DNA of 64,000 nucleotides from Pseudomonas flexibilis (GTDB taxonomy: Bacteria; Pseudomonadota; Gammaproteobacteria; Pseudomonadales; Pseudomonadaceae), in assembly GCF_000802425.1 (NCBI RefSeq), contig NZ_JRUD01000020.1, positions 62,001-126,000 on the forward strand, read 5' to 3'. A program made the position numbers and the translations under genes. Positions 50,152 through 58,465 of the stretch are shown one piece after another (positions within the stretch are counted from its first letter, which is position 1; each line of letters opens with the position of its first letter). The notes beneath the pieces were generated by a model, which was given only the letters and a program-made list of their open reading frames with translations, was not told where the DNA came from and did no database searches.

Positions 50152-50272
50152 GGGCTGGCTTGGCAGGAGCGGCCACGGCCACAGCGCCGTGTATCCCCGG
50201 CCCTTCGTCCGACCACTAGGGCAATGTCTGTCGGGCTGCTACAATGCGCGCCCTCTCGCTGGGATCGAAATT

Positions 50273-50506
50273 ATGCCGACCGCTTTCCTGGAAATCGTCG
50301 AACTGCCTGATGGCCGAATCGCGTTGCGCCGCGCCGAAGACGAGGAAACGCTGGTGACCTTGGAGTTCTCCGCTGACGCTCGCGAATTCCTGCAGGGGCA
50401 GCACGTCGAGGTAGCCAAGGCCATGCTGAGTGCCGGACTGCAGATGGCCGGTCGACTGGTCGAAGGTGAGCTTCCCGAGTCGGATGGCCCGCGGGTTCTG
50501 CACTGA
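50273..50506 (+). CDS. Conserved small protein, 77 aa
   Basis: 77 residues: FLEIVELPDGRIALRRAEDEETLVTLEFSADAREFLQGQHVEVAKAMLSAGLQMAGRL. Two beta strands then an amphipathic helix; no signal peptide. The function is unknown. Position between the DUF6586-like gene and convergent sulA matches P. aeruginosa. A frame extending upstream to 50189 lacks similarity-like features. Confidence 0.78.
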   Translation: MPTAFLEIVELPDGRIALRRAEDEETLVTLEFSADAREFLQGQHVEVAKAMLSAGLQMAGRLVEGELPESDGPRVLH

Positions 50507-50512
50507 ACCCGC

Positions 50513-50965
50513 TCAGCTCATGCGTATGTTCAGACTCTGTGCGCAGCCTTGGCGGGCTGCACGGGCCAGTGCCCGGCTTTCCTGAACCGACAGCGGCAGC
50601 CAGCTGACCACGGTATGGCTGCGCCCCAGCCGCAGGGCTTCGCAGGCGAGTTTGAAGGCTGATTGGCGGTCCCGGGCCTGCAGCAGCAGAATGCGTTCGC
50701 GGTTCAGCGAAGCGCTGCGCAGCCAGGCCGGTGTGAGCGGCGAGGGCGGGGCAATCAGTGTCAGCCAGCGGGCATCCGCTGCCTGACTCAGTTCCCGCAG
50801 GATGGGTCCCAGCAGGCTCAGGCAATGCCCGGCCGCGCCGCGCAGCGACAGTTCGCTGACATGGTCGGCGGCTTCCGCCGGTTCGCTGGCTTCCCCAAGG
50901 GGCAGCAGCAGGGGATCGAACAGGGAAGGCTGGAAACGATCGGGCATCTGCTGCTGGTACTGCAT
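50513..50965 (-). CDS. sulA: SOS cell-division inhibitor SulA-like
   Basis: 150 residues with the SulA/RecA-like core: ELSLRGAAGHCLSLLGPILRELSQAADARWLTLIAPP, NRERILLLQARDRQSAFKLACEALRLGRSHTVVSWLPLSVQESRALARAARQG. It blocks FtsZ during the SOS response. It is immediately downstream of lexA on the same strand (17 bases apart), as in P. aeruginosa, so it is induced from the lexA SOS promoter. Confidence 0.88.
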   Translation of the reverse strand: MQYQQQMPDRFQPSLFDPLLLPLGEASEPAEAADHVSELSLRGAAGHCLSLLGPILRELSQAADARWLTLIAPPSPLTPAWLRSASLNRERILLLQARDRQSAFKLACEALRLGRSHTVVSWLPLSVQESRALARAARQGCAQSLNIRMS

Positions 50966-50982
50966 GGGAAGCTCCTTGCCGG

Positions 50983-51594
50983 CTAGCGGCGAATGACACC
51001 GACGCTGAGGCCTTCAATGGTCAGTTGCTGGTGCTCGAGGTCGACCTTGATGGGGGCGAACTCGGGGTTTTCCGCCAGCAGCCAGACGTGTTTGCCGTCA
51101 CGCTTGAAGCGCTTGACGGTGACTTCCTCATCGAGGCGGGCGACTACGATCTGCCCGTTGCGGGCTTCCTGGGTGGCGTGAACGGCCAGCAGGTCGCCAT
51201 CGAGAATGCCGGCGTCCTTCATGCTCATGCCGCGGACCCGCAGCAGATAATCGGCGCGCGGTTTGAAAATGCCGGCATCGAGCTTGAAGGTGTCTTCGAT
51301 ATGCGCCTGGGCGAGGATCGGAGCGCCTGCCGCGACCCTGCCGATGACCGGTAGGCAGCCCTCGTCGCTTTCCTGTTGCTCGCCTTCGGGGATGCGGATG
51401 CCCCGGGATGCGCCGGGAATCATCTCGATGGCGCCCTTGCGGGCCAGGGCCTTGAGATGTTCCTCGGCGGCGTTGGGTGACTTGAAGCCCAGCTTCTGAG
51501 CGATCTCGGCGCGGGTGGGCGGGTAGCCGTGGCGCTCCAGGCTGTGCTTGATGAAGGCCAGAATCTCGGCTTGGCGGGGCGTCAGTTTCAGCAT
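50983..51594 (-). CDS. lexA: SOS repressor LexA
   Basis: 203 residues: N-terminal winged helix ([51 protein letters not shown]), Ala89-Gly90 cleavage site in RVAAGAP, and S124-K161 catalytic dyad (RGMSMKD, EVTVKRF). RecA-stimulated self-cleavage derepresses SOS genes. Two SOS boxes precede it, so it is autoregulated. The ATG at 51594 gives the family N-terminus; frames extending through the SOS boxes are rejected. Confidence 0.97.
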   Translation of the reverse strand: MLKLTPRQAEILAFIKHSLERHGYPPTRAEIAQKLGFKSPNAAEEHLKALARKGAIEMIPGASRGIRIPEGEQQESDEGCLPVIGRVAAGAPILAQAHIEDTFKLDAGIFKPRADYLLRVRGMSMKDAGILDGDLLAVHATQEARNGQIVVARLDEEVTVKRFKRDGKHVWLLAENPEFAPIKVDLEHQQLTIEGLSVGVIRR

Positions 51595-51603
51595 GTCCAG
51601 CCT

Positions 51604-51619
51604 CTGTGTATTTATCCAG
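51604..51619 (-). promoter_or_regulatory. LexA (SOS) box 1 upstream of lexA
   Basis: Plus-strand CTGTGTATTTATCCAG matches CTG-N10-CAG, 10 bases before the lexA start codon. Confidence 0.85.
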
Positions 51620-51622
51620 TGG

Positions 51623-51638
51623 CTGGGATTATATACAG
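51623..51638 (-). promoter_or_regulatory. LexA (SOS) box 2 upstream of lexA
   Basis: Plus-strand CTGGGATTATATACAG matches CTG-N10-CAG, 3 bases beyond box 1. Paired boxes with this spacing suit cooperative or side-by-side LexA dimer binding as at E. coli lexA. Confidence 0.85.
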
Positions 51639-51749
51639 TGTTTTTGCCGCTCGCCAATCACCAGGCGCCCGGACGATCGCCGAAGTGCGCAAGTGCTGCG
51701 ATGCCTGCGGCAAGTTGCCTTGACTGGGCGCAACCGAAAACGTATGTTT

Positions 51750-51763
51750 CAAACAAGTGTTTG
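51750..51763 (+). promoter_or_regulatory. PsrA operator in the psrA promoter
   Basis: CAAACAAGTGTTTG is a perfect CAAAC-N4-GTTTG, the PsrA consensus, ending 17 bases before the psrA start at 51781. Autorepression is the expected consequence. Confidence 0.85.
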
Positions 51764-51780
51764 TCAGGTGAATGAAGACG

Positions 51781-52488
51781 ATGGCTCAGTCAGAAACGGT
51801 AGAGCGGATACTGGATGCGGCGGAACAGCTGTTCGCCGAAAAGGGCTTTGCCGAAACGTCGCTGCGGCTGATCACCAGCAAGGCCGGTGTCAATCTGGCG
51901 GCGGTCAACTATCACTTCGGCTCCAAGAAGGCGCTGATCCAGGCGGTATTCTCGCGCTTCCTCGGGCCATTCTGCGCCAGCCTGGAAAAGGAACTGGATC
52001 GCCGACAGGCACTGCCGGAGCATAAACCGGAACTGGAAGAGCTGCTCGAGCTGCTGCTGGAGCAGGCACTGGCCGTGAAGCCGCGTAGCGGCAATGACCT
52101 GTCGATCTTCATGCGCCTGCTGGGGCTGGCGTTCAGCCAGAGCCAGGGCCATTTGCGCAAGTACCTGGAGGAGGTCTATGGCCGGGTGTTTCGCCGCTAC
52201 ATGCTGCTGGTGATCGAGGCCGCGCCCAAGATTCCGCCGCTGGAACTGTTCTGGCGCGTGCATTTCATGCTCGGAGCGGCGGCCTTCAGCATGTCGGGTA
52301 TCAAGGCGTTGCGCGCCATGGCGGAGAACGACTACGGCGTGCATACCTCCACCGAACAGGTGATGCGCATGATGGTTCCGTTCCTGGCCGCTGGCGCGCG
52401 CGCCGACACGGGTCTCACCGATCCGAACCTGATGGCGGCTCAGCTCAAGCCGCGCAGCAAATCCGGCAATGCGCCCGCCAAGGCCTGA
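51781..52488 (+). CDS. psrA: TetR-family regulator PsrA
   Basis: 235 residues: N-terminal TetR helix-turn-helix (MAQSETVERILDAAEQLFAEKGFAETSLRLITSKAGVNLAAVNYHFGSKKALI), then the helical ligand domain with LFWRVHFMLGAAAFSMSGIKAL. PsrA senses long-chain fatty acids, represses fadBA5 and itself, and activates rpoS in Pseudomonas. The ATG at 51781 is preferred to that at 51772 since it gives MAQSETVERI as in P. aeruginosa. Divergent from lexA; its operator lies between. Confidence 0.95.
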   Translation: MAQSETVERILDAAEQLFAEKGFAETSLRLITSKAGVNLAAVNYHFGSKKALIQAVFSRFLGPFCASLEKELDRRQALPEHKPELEELLELLLEQALAVKPRSGNDLSIFMRLLGLAFSQSQGHLRKYLEEVYGRVFRRYMLLVIEAAPKIPPLELFWRVHFMLGAAAFSMSGIKALRAMAENDYGVHTSTEQVMRMMVPFLAAGARADTGLTDPNLMAAQLKPRSKSGNAPAKA

Positions 52489-52555
52489 CCGCCGGGCGGT
52501 TGGGCTCCACGTAGGCATGCGCTAAGCTAGCGGCCTGTTTCCGGGCCGTCATGCC

Positions 52556-53080
52556 ATGCCTGCTCTCGACTTCCTGCATATCTCGCTCGCCGATCAGTGC
52601 CTGTATGGCTTCGCTGACGGCGTGCTGTGCCTGCGCGTGCCGGTTTCCACCGCGCTCAACGGAGCGGGTGAGCGGCTGAACAGCGGCTGCACGCCGCGCG
52701 GCCTTCATTACGTGCGGGCGAAGATCGGCGAGGGTCTGCCGGAGGGTGCGGTGCTGCGCGGTCGGCGCTGGACGGGCGAAATCTGGACGCCGGAACTGCA
52801 TGCCTCTTTCCCGGCGCGCGACTGGATCCTGACCCGGATTCTCTGGCTCAGCGGCTGTGAGCCAGGACGCAATCGGCTGGGCGAAGTGGATACCTTCCGT
52901 CGCTACATCTATCTGCACGGCACGCCGGACTGCGAGCCCTTGGGTGTGCCCGGGTCCCACGGTTGCGTACGCTTGCGCAACCGTGACCTGCTGAAGCTGT
53001 TTCCCCGCGTGCCGGCCTACTGCCCGGTGCGTATCGACGAAGCGCCGTGTCCACAGTGGGCCGGTGCACCATTGTCATAA
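52556..53080 (+). CDS. L,D-transpeptidase (YkuD family)
   Basis: 174 residues. The YkuD core includes [29 protein letters not shown] and the catalytic [12 protein letters not shown] with nucleophilic Cys. No clear signal peptide is seen: the N-terminus [18 protein letters not shown] reads like the first strand of the domain, as in several short Ldt-like proteins. It would act on peptidoglycan tetrapeptides, or process muropeptides in the cytoplasm if truly unexported. The nagZ start lies 10 bases after its stop, linking it to peptidoglycan recycling. Confidence 0.85.
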   Translation: MPALDFLHISLADQCLYGFADGVLCLRVPVSTALNGAGERLNSGCTPRGLHYVRAKIGEGLPEGAVLRGRRWTGEIWTPELHASFPARDWILTRILWLSGCEPGRNRLGEVDTFRRYIYLHGTPDCEPLGVPGSHGCVRLRNRDLLKLFPRVPAYCPVRIDEAPCPQWAGAPLS

Positions 53081-53090
53081 GGATTTTTCC

Positions 53091-54098
53091 GTGAGCACTG
53101 TTTTGCAGGGTTCCCTGATGCTGGACATCGCCGGCACCTGGCTGACCGCCGAGGATCGCCAACTGCTGCGCCAGCCGCAGGTCGGCGGGTTGATTCTGTT
53201 TGCCCGCAACATCGAATGTTCGCGTCAGGTTCGCGAGCTGATTGCCGCGGTCCGCGCCCTGCGTCCCGACCTGCTGCTGGCAGTGGACCAGGAGGGCGGG
53301 CGGGTGCAGCGTCTTCGCCAGGGTTTCGTGCGCTTGCCGGCCATGCGCCGGATCGCCGAGTGCGCCCGGGCCGAGCCGTTGGCCGAGCACTGCGGCTGGT
53401 TGATGGCCACCGAGGTGCTGGCGGTCGGTCTGGATCTGAGCTTTGCTCCGGTGCTGGACCTGGATCACGGCCACAGCGCGGTGATTGGCGATCGCGCCTT
53501 CGGCAGTGACCCGGAGCGGGCGGCCCGGCTGGCACGTGCCTTCATTCGTGGCATGCGCCAGGCCGGCATGGCCGCCACTGGCAAGCACTTCCCCGGCCAT
53601 GGCTGGGCCGAAGCCGATTCCCACGTGGCCATCCCCCGAGACGGGCGCAGCCTCGAACAGATCCGCGCCTGCGATCTGCAGCCCTTCGCCCGGCTGGCGC
53701 AAGACCTGGCGGCGGTCATGCCGGCGCATGTCATCTACCCGGAAGTGGATCCGCAGCCGGCCGGGTTCTCGCGTCGCTGGCTACAGGACATCCTGCGCGG
53801 CGAGCTGGGCTTCAAGGGTGTGATCTTCAGCGATGACCTGTCGATGGCCGGCGCCCACGTGGCAGGCGACGCGGCGGCACGCATCGAGGCGGCACTGACC
53901 GCAGGCTGCGACATGGGGCTGGTGTGCAATGACCGGGCCGCGGCGGAGCTGGCCTTGTCCGCCTTGCAGCGCTTGCGGGTTCAGGCGCCGCAGCGCCTGG
54001 CCAGCATGCGCGGCCGTGGTTACGCGACCTGCGAATACAAGCAGCGGCCGCGCTGGCTGAAGGCGCTGAGCGAACTTCGTAGTGCGGGATTGGTGTAG
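53091..54098 (+). CDS. nagZ: Beta-N-acetylhexosaminidase NagZ
   Basis: A 335-residue GH3 enzyme: [62 protein letters not shown] (catalytic His/Asp loop) and [12 protein letters not shown] (nucleophile Asp). It removes GlcNAc from anhydro-muropeptides in the cytoplasm, feeding recycling and the signals for AmpR-controlled beta-lactamase. The start is GTG at 53091 after AAGGAT; an ATG 10 codons in (MLDIAG) is shorter than the family. Confidence 0.94.
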   Translation: MSTVLQGSLMLDIAGTWLTAEDRQLLRQPQVGGLILFARNIECSRQVRELIAAVRALRPDLLLAVDQEGGRVQRLRQGFVRLPAMRRIAECARAEPLAEHCGWLMATEVLAVGLDLSFAPVLDLDHGHSAVIGDRAFGSDPERAARLARAFIRGMRQAGMAATGKHFPGHGWAEADSHVAIPRDGRSLEQIRACDLQPFARLAQDLAAVMPAHVIYPEVDPQPAGFSRRWLQDILRGELGFKGVIFSDDLSMAGAHVAGDAAARIEAALTAGCDMGLVCNDRAAAELALSALQRLRVQAPQRLASMRGRGYATCEYKQRPRWLKALSELRSAGLV

Positions 54099-54199
54099 CG
54101 ACTTTTCACTAGGGGCCGTCCCACCCTCGATGCTACAGGTGGTGGCAGGGTTGTAGTGCGGTCAGCGCTGTTCTGGCCGCAAGCGCGCCGTGCCGGCGC

Positions 54200-54232
54200 G
54201 ATGGTGGGCAAGGAAAACGTTGCCCACCCTAC
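54200..54232. repeat. Single REP-like hairpin (gtagggtggg variant)
   Basis: gatggtgggcaag...cgttgcccaccctac, one inverse unit with compensating changes, between the convergent nagZ and csiV genes. Confidence 0.65.
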
Positions 54233-54256
54233 AGGCTTCGTGCGGGCCGGACCGCC

Positions 54257-54805
54257 TTATTCCGGCGTGGCACGCACCAGCAGCCCCAGACTGGTGCCAT
54301 CCACGAAGGTCAGCTCGCCCGGCTTGAGGCGGCGGTTCTGCTTGATCTGCTCGCTCTGCACGATCTGCCCTTCATTCAGCTGGTTGACCCACAGCTCGGC
54401 CTGCATTTCTACCAGGCGATCCAGGCGCAGGCGCAAGGTGCCTTGCACCGGATACTGGCCCAGCTGCGGTTCGCCTTCGCCGATCGCCACGCGGGTGGCG
54501 GTCGGGCCCAGGGTCTGGCGCCAGGCGCGGTGCATCAGCACCTCGTAGCCGTTCTCCGGTGTCAGTTTGGCCACTTCCGCGTCCAGCCGCGTACTGGCGC
54601 GCAGATCGCTGGCGCGCAGGTCGGCATTGCGAGTCCAGTCCTCCGGGGCCGGCTGGCCGCTGGCGATGGGTTCACCCTGGCGGAACAGCACCACTTCCAG
54701 ATGGTAGGGCACCGGGCCGGTGCTTTCGGTGGCGGGCGCGGTCTGCGCCTGGGCCAGCGGAGCCAGCAGGGCCAGCAGCAGGGCGAAGGGACGGATTAAG
54801 CGCAT
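54257..54805 (-). CDS. csiV: CsiV family periplasmic protein
   Basis: 182 residues with a signal peptide (1-20, ending AQA). The core contains YHLEVVLFRQGE, LMHRAWRQTL, RLRLDRLVEMQAELWV and a C-terminal FVDGTSLGLLVRATPE, matching the family of peptidoglycan-binding CsiV, which is found next to mfd in many gammaproteobacteria. In Vibrio it activates the polymerase PBP1a; that role in Pseudomonas is inference. It lies 13 bases after mfd on the same strand. Confidence 0.8.
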   Translation of the reverse strand: MRLIRPFALLLALLAPLAQAQTAPATESTGPVPYHLEVVLFRQGEPIASGQPAPEDWTRNADLRASDLRASTRLDAEVAKLTPENGYEVLMHRAWRQTLGPTATRVAIGEGEPQLGQYPVQGTLRLRLDRLVEMQAELWVNQLNEGQIVQSEQIKQNRRLKPGELTFVDGTSLGLLVRATPE

Positions 54806-54817
54806 CGGGCGGGTCCT

Positions 54818-57800
54818 TCAGGCAGGTTGTGGAGCGAGGCGTTCAAGCAGGGCCTCGAGCGTATTGAAACGTTCTTCCGGGCGCTCCATGGGCACCTGGA
54901 ACTTGAACAGGGTAGCGCCTTCGAACTTGTAGCGGTTCGGCTGGCTCTGGATCAACTTGATCAGTGTGAGCGGGTCGACGCAGGTATTGGCGGAGAACTC
55001 CAGGCGCCCGCCCTGCGGACCGGCGTCGATCTTCTGGATGCCCAGTTTCTCGGCCTGCAGTTTCAACAGTGTCTGGCGGATCAGGTACTTGGCCGGCTCC
55101 GGCAGCAGCCCGAAGCGGTCGATCATCTCCACTTGCAGTTCCTGGAGGGCGTCTTCATCCGGCGCCGAAGCGATGCGCTTGTAGAGGATGAGGCGACCGT
55201 GCACATCCGGCAGGTAGTCGTCCGGAATCAGCGCCGGGACGCGCAGGTTGATCTCGGTGCCACTCGCCAGCGGCTGGTCGAGGTTCGGCTGTTCACCCTT
55301 CTGGATGGCCTTGACCGCGCGTTCGAGCATTTCCATGTACAGGGTGAAGCCCACCGCCTGGATCTGCCCGCTCTGGCCCTCGCCGAGCAGTTCGCCGGCG
55401 CCGCGGATTTCCAGATCGTGGGTGGCCAGCACGAAGCCAGCGCCCAGGTCCTGGGCGTTGGCGATGGCTTCCAGGCGCATTTGCGCGTCCTCGGTCATCT
55501 GCCGGCGCGGCGGAGTAAGCAGGTAGGCGTAGGCCTGGTGGTGGCTGCGGCCGACCCGGCCGCGCAGCTGGTGCAGCTGGGCCAGGCCGAACTTGTCGGC
55601 GCGCTCGATGATGATGGTATTGGCGGTGGGCACGTCGATGCCGGTCTCGATGATCGTCGAGGCCACCAGCACATTGAAGCGCTTGTGGTAGAAGTCGCTC
55701 ATCACCTGTTCCAGCTGGCGCTCGGGCATCTGCCCATGGCCAATGGCGATGCGCGCCTCGGGCACCAGCGCGGCCAGTTCGGCGGCGCACTTCTCGATGG
55801 TCTTCACGTCGTTGTGCAGGAAGTACACCTGGCCGCCGCGCAGCAGTTCCCGCAGCAGGGCTTCCTTGATCACTGCCGGCTGGCGCTCCATGACGAAGGT
55901 GCGCACGGATAGGCGACGCGCCGGCGGCGTGGCGATGATCGACAGGTCGCGCATGCCGGCCACCGCCATGTTCAAGGTACGCGGGATCGGCGTGGCGGTG
56001 AGGGTGAGGATGTCCACCTCGCTGCGCAGCGCCTTGAGCTGTTCCTTCTGGCGCACGCCGAAGCGGTGTTCCTCGTCGATGATCAGCAGGCCCAGGTTCT
56101 TGAAGCGGATGTCGTTCTGCAGCAACCGGTGGGTGCCGATGACGATGTCCACCTTGCCCTCGGCCAGCAGCGCGGCGGCGTCGGCGATTTCCTTGGCTGA
56201 CTTGAAGCGGCTCATCACTTCGACGCGCACCGGCCAGTCGGCGAAACGGTCGCGGAAACTGTTGTAGTGCTGCTCGGCCAGCAGGGTGGTGGGCACCAGC
56301 ACGGCGACCTGCTTGCCGCTGTGCACGGCGATGAAGGCGGCGCGCATGGCCACCTCGGTCTTGCCGAAGCCGACGTCACCGCACACCAGGCGGTCCATGG
56401 GCTTGCTGGCCAGCATATCGTGGCGTACCGCCTCGATGGCCGCTTCCTGGTCGACGGTTTCCTCGAACGGGAACGCGGCGCTGAAGGTTTCGTAGTCGGC
56501 GGCAGGGTCCTTGAAGGCATAGCCCTTGCGGGCCGCGCGACGGGCATAGATGTCCAGCAGCTCGGCCGCCACATCGCGCACCTGCTCGGCGGCCTTGCGC
56601 TTGGCCTTCTGCCACTGTTCGGAGCCGAGCTTGTGCAGCGGGGCCAGTGCCTCGTCGCTGCCGGTGTAGCGGGCGATCAGGTGCAGGCTGGTGACGGGCA
56701 CATACAGCTTGGCGTCGTCGGCGTACTGCAGGACGAGGAACTCGTTGCTCTGGCCGTCATAGTCCAGGGTGACCAGACCCTGATAGCGGCCGACACCGTG
56801 ATCGATATGCACCACCGGGGCGCCCTCACGCAGTTCGGTGAGGTGCTTGATGACGTTGTCGCCGTGGTCGCGGGTCTTCTCCCGGCGCCGACGCTGCATG
56901 ACGCGCTGGCCGAACAGCGGGCTTTCGGGAATCAGCGCCAAGTCGTCGAGCAGCAGCCCCTCGTCCAGCGGCGCGATGCAGATGTTCAGCCGTTCGCCGC
57001 TGGCCAGGAAGTCCACCCAGCCATTCACCTCGCGGGGCTTGAGCTTCAGGCGGCCGAGCAGCTCCAGCAGCGCTTCGCGACGGCCTGCCGTCTCGGCGCT
57101 GAACAGCACGCGGCCGGAATACTCCTCAAGGAAGCGGCGCAGCGCGGCCAGCGGCTCGGCGGCCTTGGCCTGCAGCGCCAGATCGGGCAGCGGCCGGGCC
57201 GGAAAGCGCTCACGGCCGACGCCGGTTTGCAGGTCCTGGCTGTCGACGACCACGCGGGGCCAGCGCTTCAGGCGGGCGAAGCAGTCCTCCACGGGAACGA
57301 AGAGTTCGGCCGGCGGCAGGACGGGGCGCTCGGGGTCCAGGCGGCGGTCCTCATGGCGGTTGCGCACGTCCAGCCAGAACTGCTCGGCGGCCTGCTCGAT
57401 GCCCGGCAGAGAGAATACCTGGGTGTCTTCGGGCAGATAGTCGAACAGCGTCGAGGTTTCCTCGAAGAACAGCGGCAGGTAGTACTCGATGCCCGCTGGG
57501 GTGATGCCGGTACTCAGGTCCTGATAGATCGGGCAGCGGCGGAAATCCACATCGAAACGCTCGCGGAAACGGCCGCGGAAATCGGTGACCGACTTCTTGT
57601 CCAGCGGGAACTCGCGGCCCGGCAGCAGGCGGATCGATTCGACCTTGTCCACCGAGCGCTGGGATTCCGGGTCGAAGGTGCGCAAGGTCTCGATCTCGTC
57701 ATCGAACAGGTCGATGCGGTAGGGCGTGTCGCTGCCCATCGGGAACAGGTCCAGCAGCGCGCCGCGGACGGCGAACTCGCCGTGTTCGTAGACGGTTTCC

Positions 57801-58261
57801 ACGCACCGATAGCCGGCGGCTTCCAGGCGACCACGCATGTCCTCCACATCCAGGCGCTGGCCCACGTCCAGCACCAGGCTGCGCCCGAGCAGGAAGCGGG
57901 TCGGCGCCAGGCGATGCAGGGCGGTGTTGACCGGCACCACCAATATGCCGTGACGGATCTCCGGAAGCCGGTAGAGGGTGGCGATGCGCTGGGAAATGAT
58001 GTCCTGGTGCGGCGAGAACTGGTCGTAGGGCAGGGTTTCCCAGTCGGGGAAGTGCAGCACCGGCAGGGTTGGCGCGAAGAAGGCGAGTTCTTCCTTCAGG
58101 CGCTCTGCGCTCTGGCTGTCGGGAGTCAGCAGCAGGGTAAGGCGCCGGCCGGCCGCGCTGGCGGCCTCGGCGATGGCCAGGGACAGGGCGGCGCCAGGCA
58201 GGTTGCCCCAGTGCTGTTTGCCTGCCGCGGACGGCAGGGTCGGAAGACGCAGTACGGACAC
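54818..58261 (-). CDS. mfd: Transcription-repair coupling factor Mfd
   Basis: 1147 residues. UvrB-like N-terminal modules (FPDWETLPYDQFSPH, GMEAR-type), an RNA polymerase interaction domain (VHIDHGVGRYQGLVTLDYDGQSNEFLVLQYADDAKLYVPVTSL), then the RecG-like translocase: DRLVCGDVGFGKTEVAMRAAF, DEEHRFG, TATPIPRTL, GRVGRSHHQAYAYLL, and the TRCF domain at the C-terminus. It removes stalled RNA polymerase and recruits UvrA. The start is GTG at 58261 (VSVLRLP), as in P. aeruginosa; a TTG at 58294 would add 11 residues. Confidence 0.96.
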   Translation of the reverse strand: MSVLRLPTLPSAAGKQHWGNLPGAALSLAIAEAASAAGRRLTLLLTPDSQSAERLKEELAFFAPTLPVLHFPDWETLPYDQFSPHQDIISQRIATLYRLPEIRHGILVVPVNTALHRLAPTRFLLGRSLVLDVGQRLDVEDMRGRLEAAGYRCVETVYEHGEFAVRGALLDLFPMGSDTPYRIDLFDDEIETLRTFDPESQRSVDKVESIRLLPGREFPLDKKSVTDFRGRFRERFDVDFRRCPIYQDLSTGITPAGIEYYLPLFFEETSTLFDYLPEDTQVFSLPGIEQAAEQFWLDVRNRHEDRRLDPERPVLPPAELFVPVEDCFARLKRWPRVVVDSQDLQTGVGRERFPARPLPDLALQAKAAEPLAALRRFLEEYSGRVLFSAETAGRREALLELLGRLKLKPREVNGWVDFLASGERLNICIAPLDEGLLLDDLALIPESPLFGQRVMQRRRREKTRDHGDNVIKHLTELREGAPVVHIDHGVGRYQGLVTLDYDGQSNEFLVLQYADDAKLYVPVTSLHLIARYTGSDEALAPLHKLGSEQWQKAKRKAAEQVRDVAAELLDIYARRAARKGYAFKDPAADYETFSAAFPFEETVDQEAAIEAVRHDMLASKPMDRLVCGDVGFGKTEVAMRAAFIAVHSGKQVAVLVPTTLLAEQHYNSFRDRFADWPVRVEVMSRFKSAKEIADAAALLAEGKVDIVIGTHRLLQNDIRFKNLGLLIIDEEHRFGVRQKEQLKALRSEVDILTLTATPIPRTLNMAVAGMRDLSIIATPPARRLSVRTFVMERQPAVIKEALLRELLRGGQVYFLHNDVKTIEKCAAELAALVPEARIAIGHGQMPERQLEQVMSDFYHKRFNVLVASTIIETGIDVPTANTIIIERADKFGLAQLHQLRGRVGRSHHQAYAYLLTPPRRQMTEDAQMRLEAIANAQDLGAGFVLATHDLEIRGAGELLGEGQSGQIQAVGFTLYMEMLERAVKAIQKGEQPNLDQPLASGTEINLRVPALIPDDYLPDVHGRLILYKRIASAPDEDALQELQVEMIDRFGLLPEPAKYLIRQTLLKLQAEKLGIQKIDAGPQGGRLEFSANTCVDPLTLIKLIQSQPNRYKFEGATLFKFQVPMERPEERFNTLEALLERLAPQPA

Positions 58262-58465
58262 GGGCGACTCGGATCGGGGAACGAAAGTCGGCAATTGTAA
58301 CGTGCCGAGCCGAGGCAGGCACCGTGGATGCCGTCGGTTTGCAAGTGCGGCGCGCCGGGAGGGCTACACTGGTGCCTCGAAACGGCTGCCGATTGCCCCG
58401 TCCGTGGCTCGCCGGCATAATGTAGCCCCTTTTTTTCCGTCCTACATGTAGCGAAGGTACTGCCT

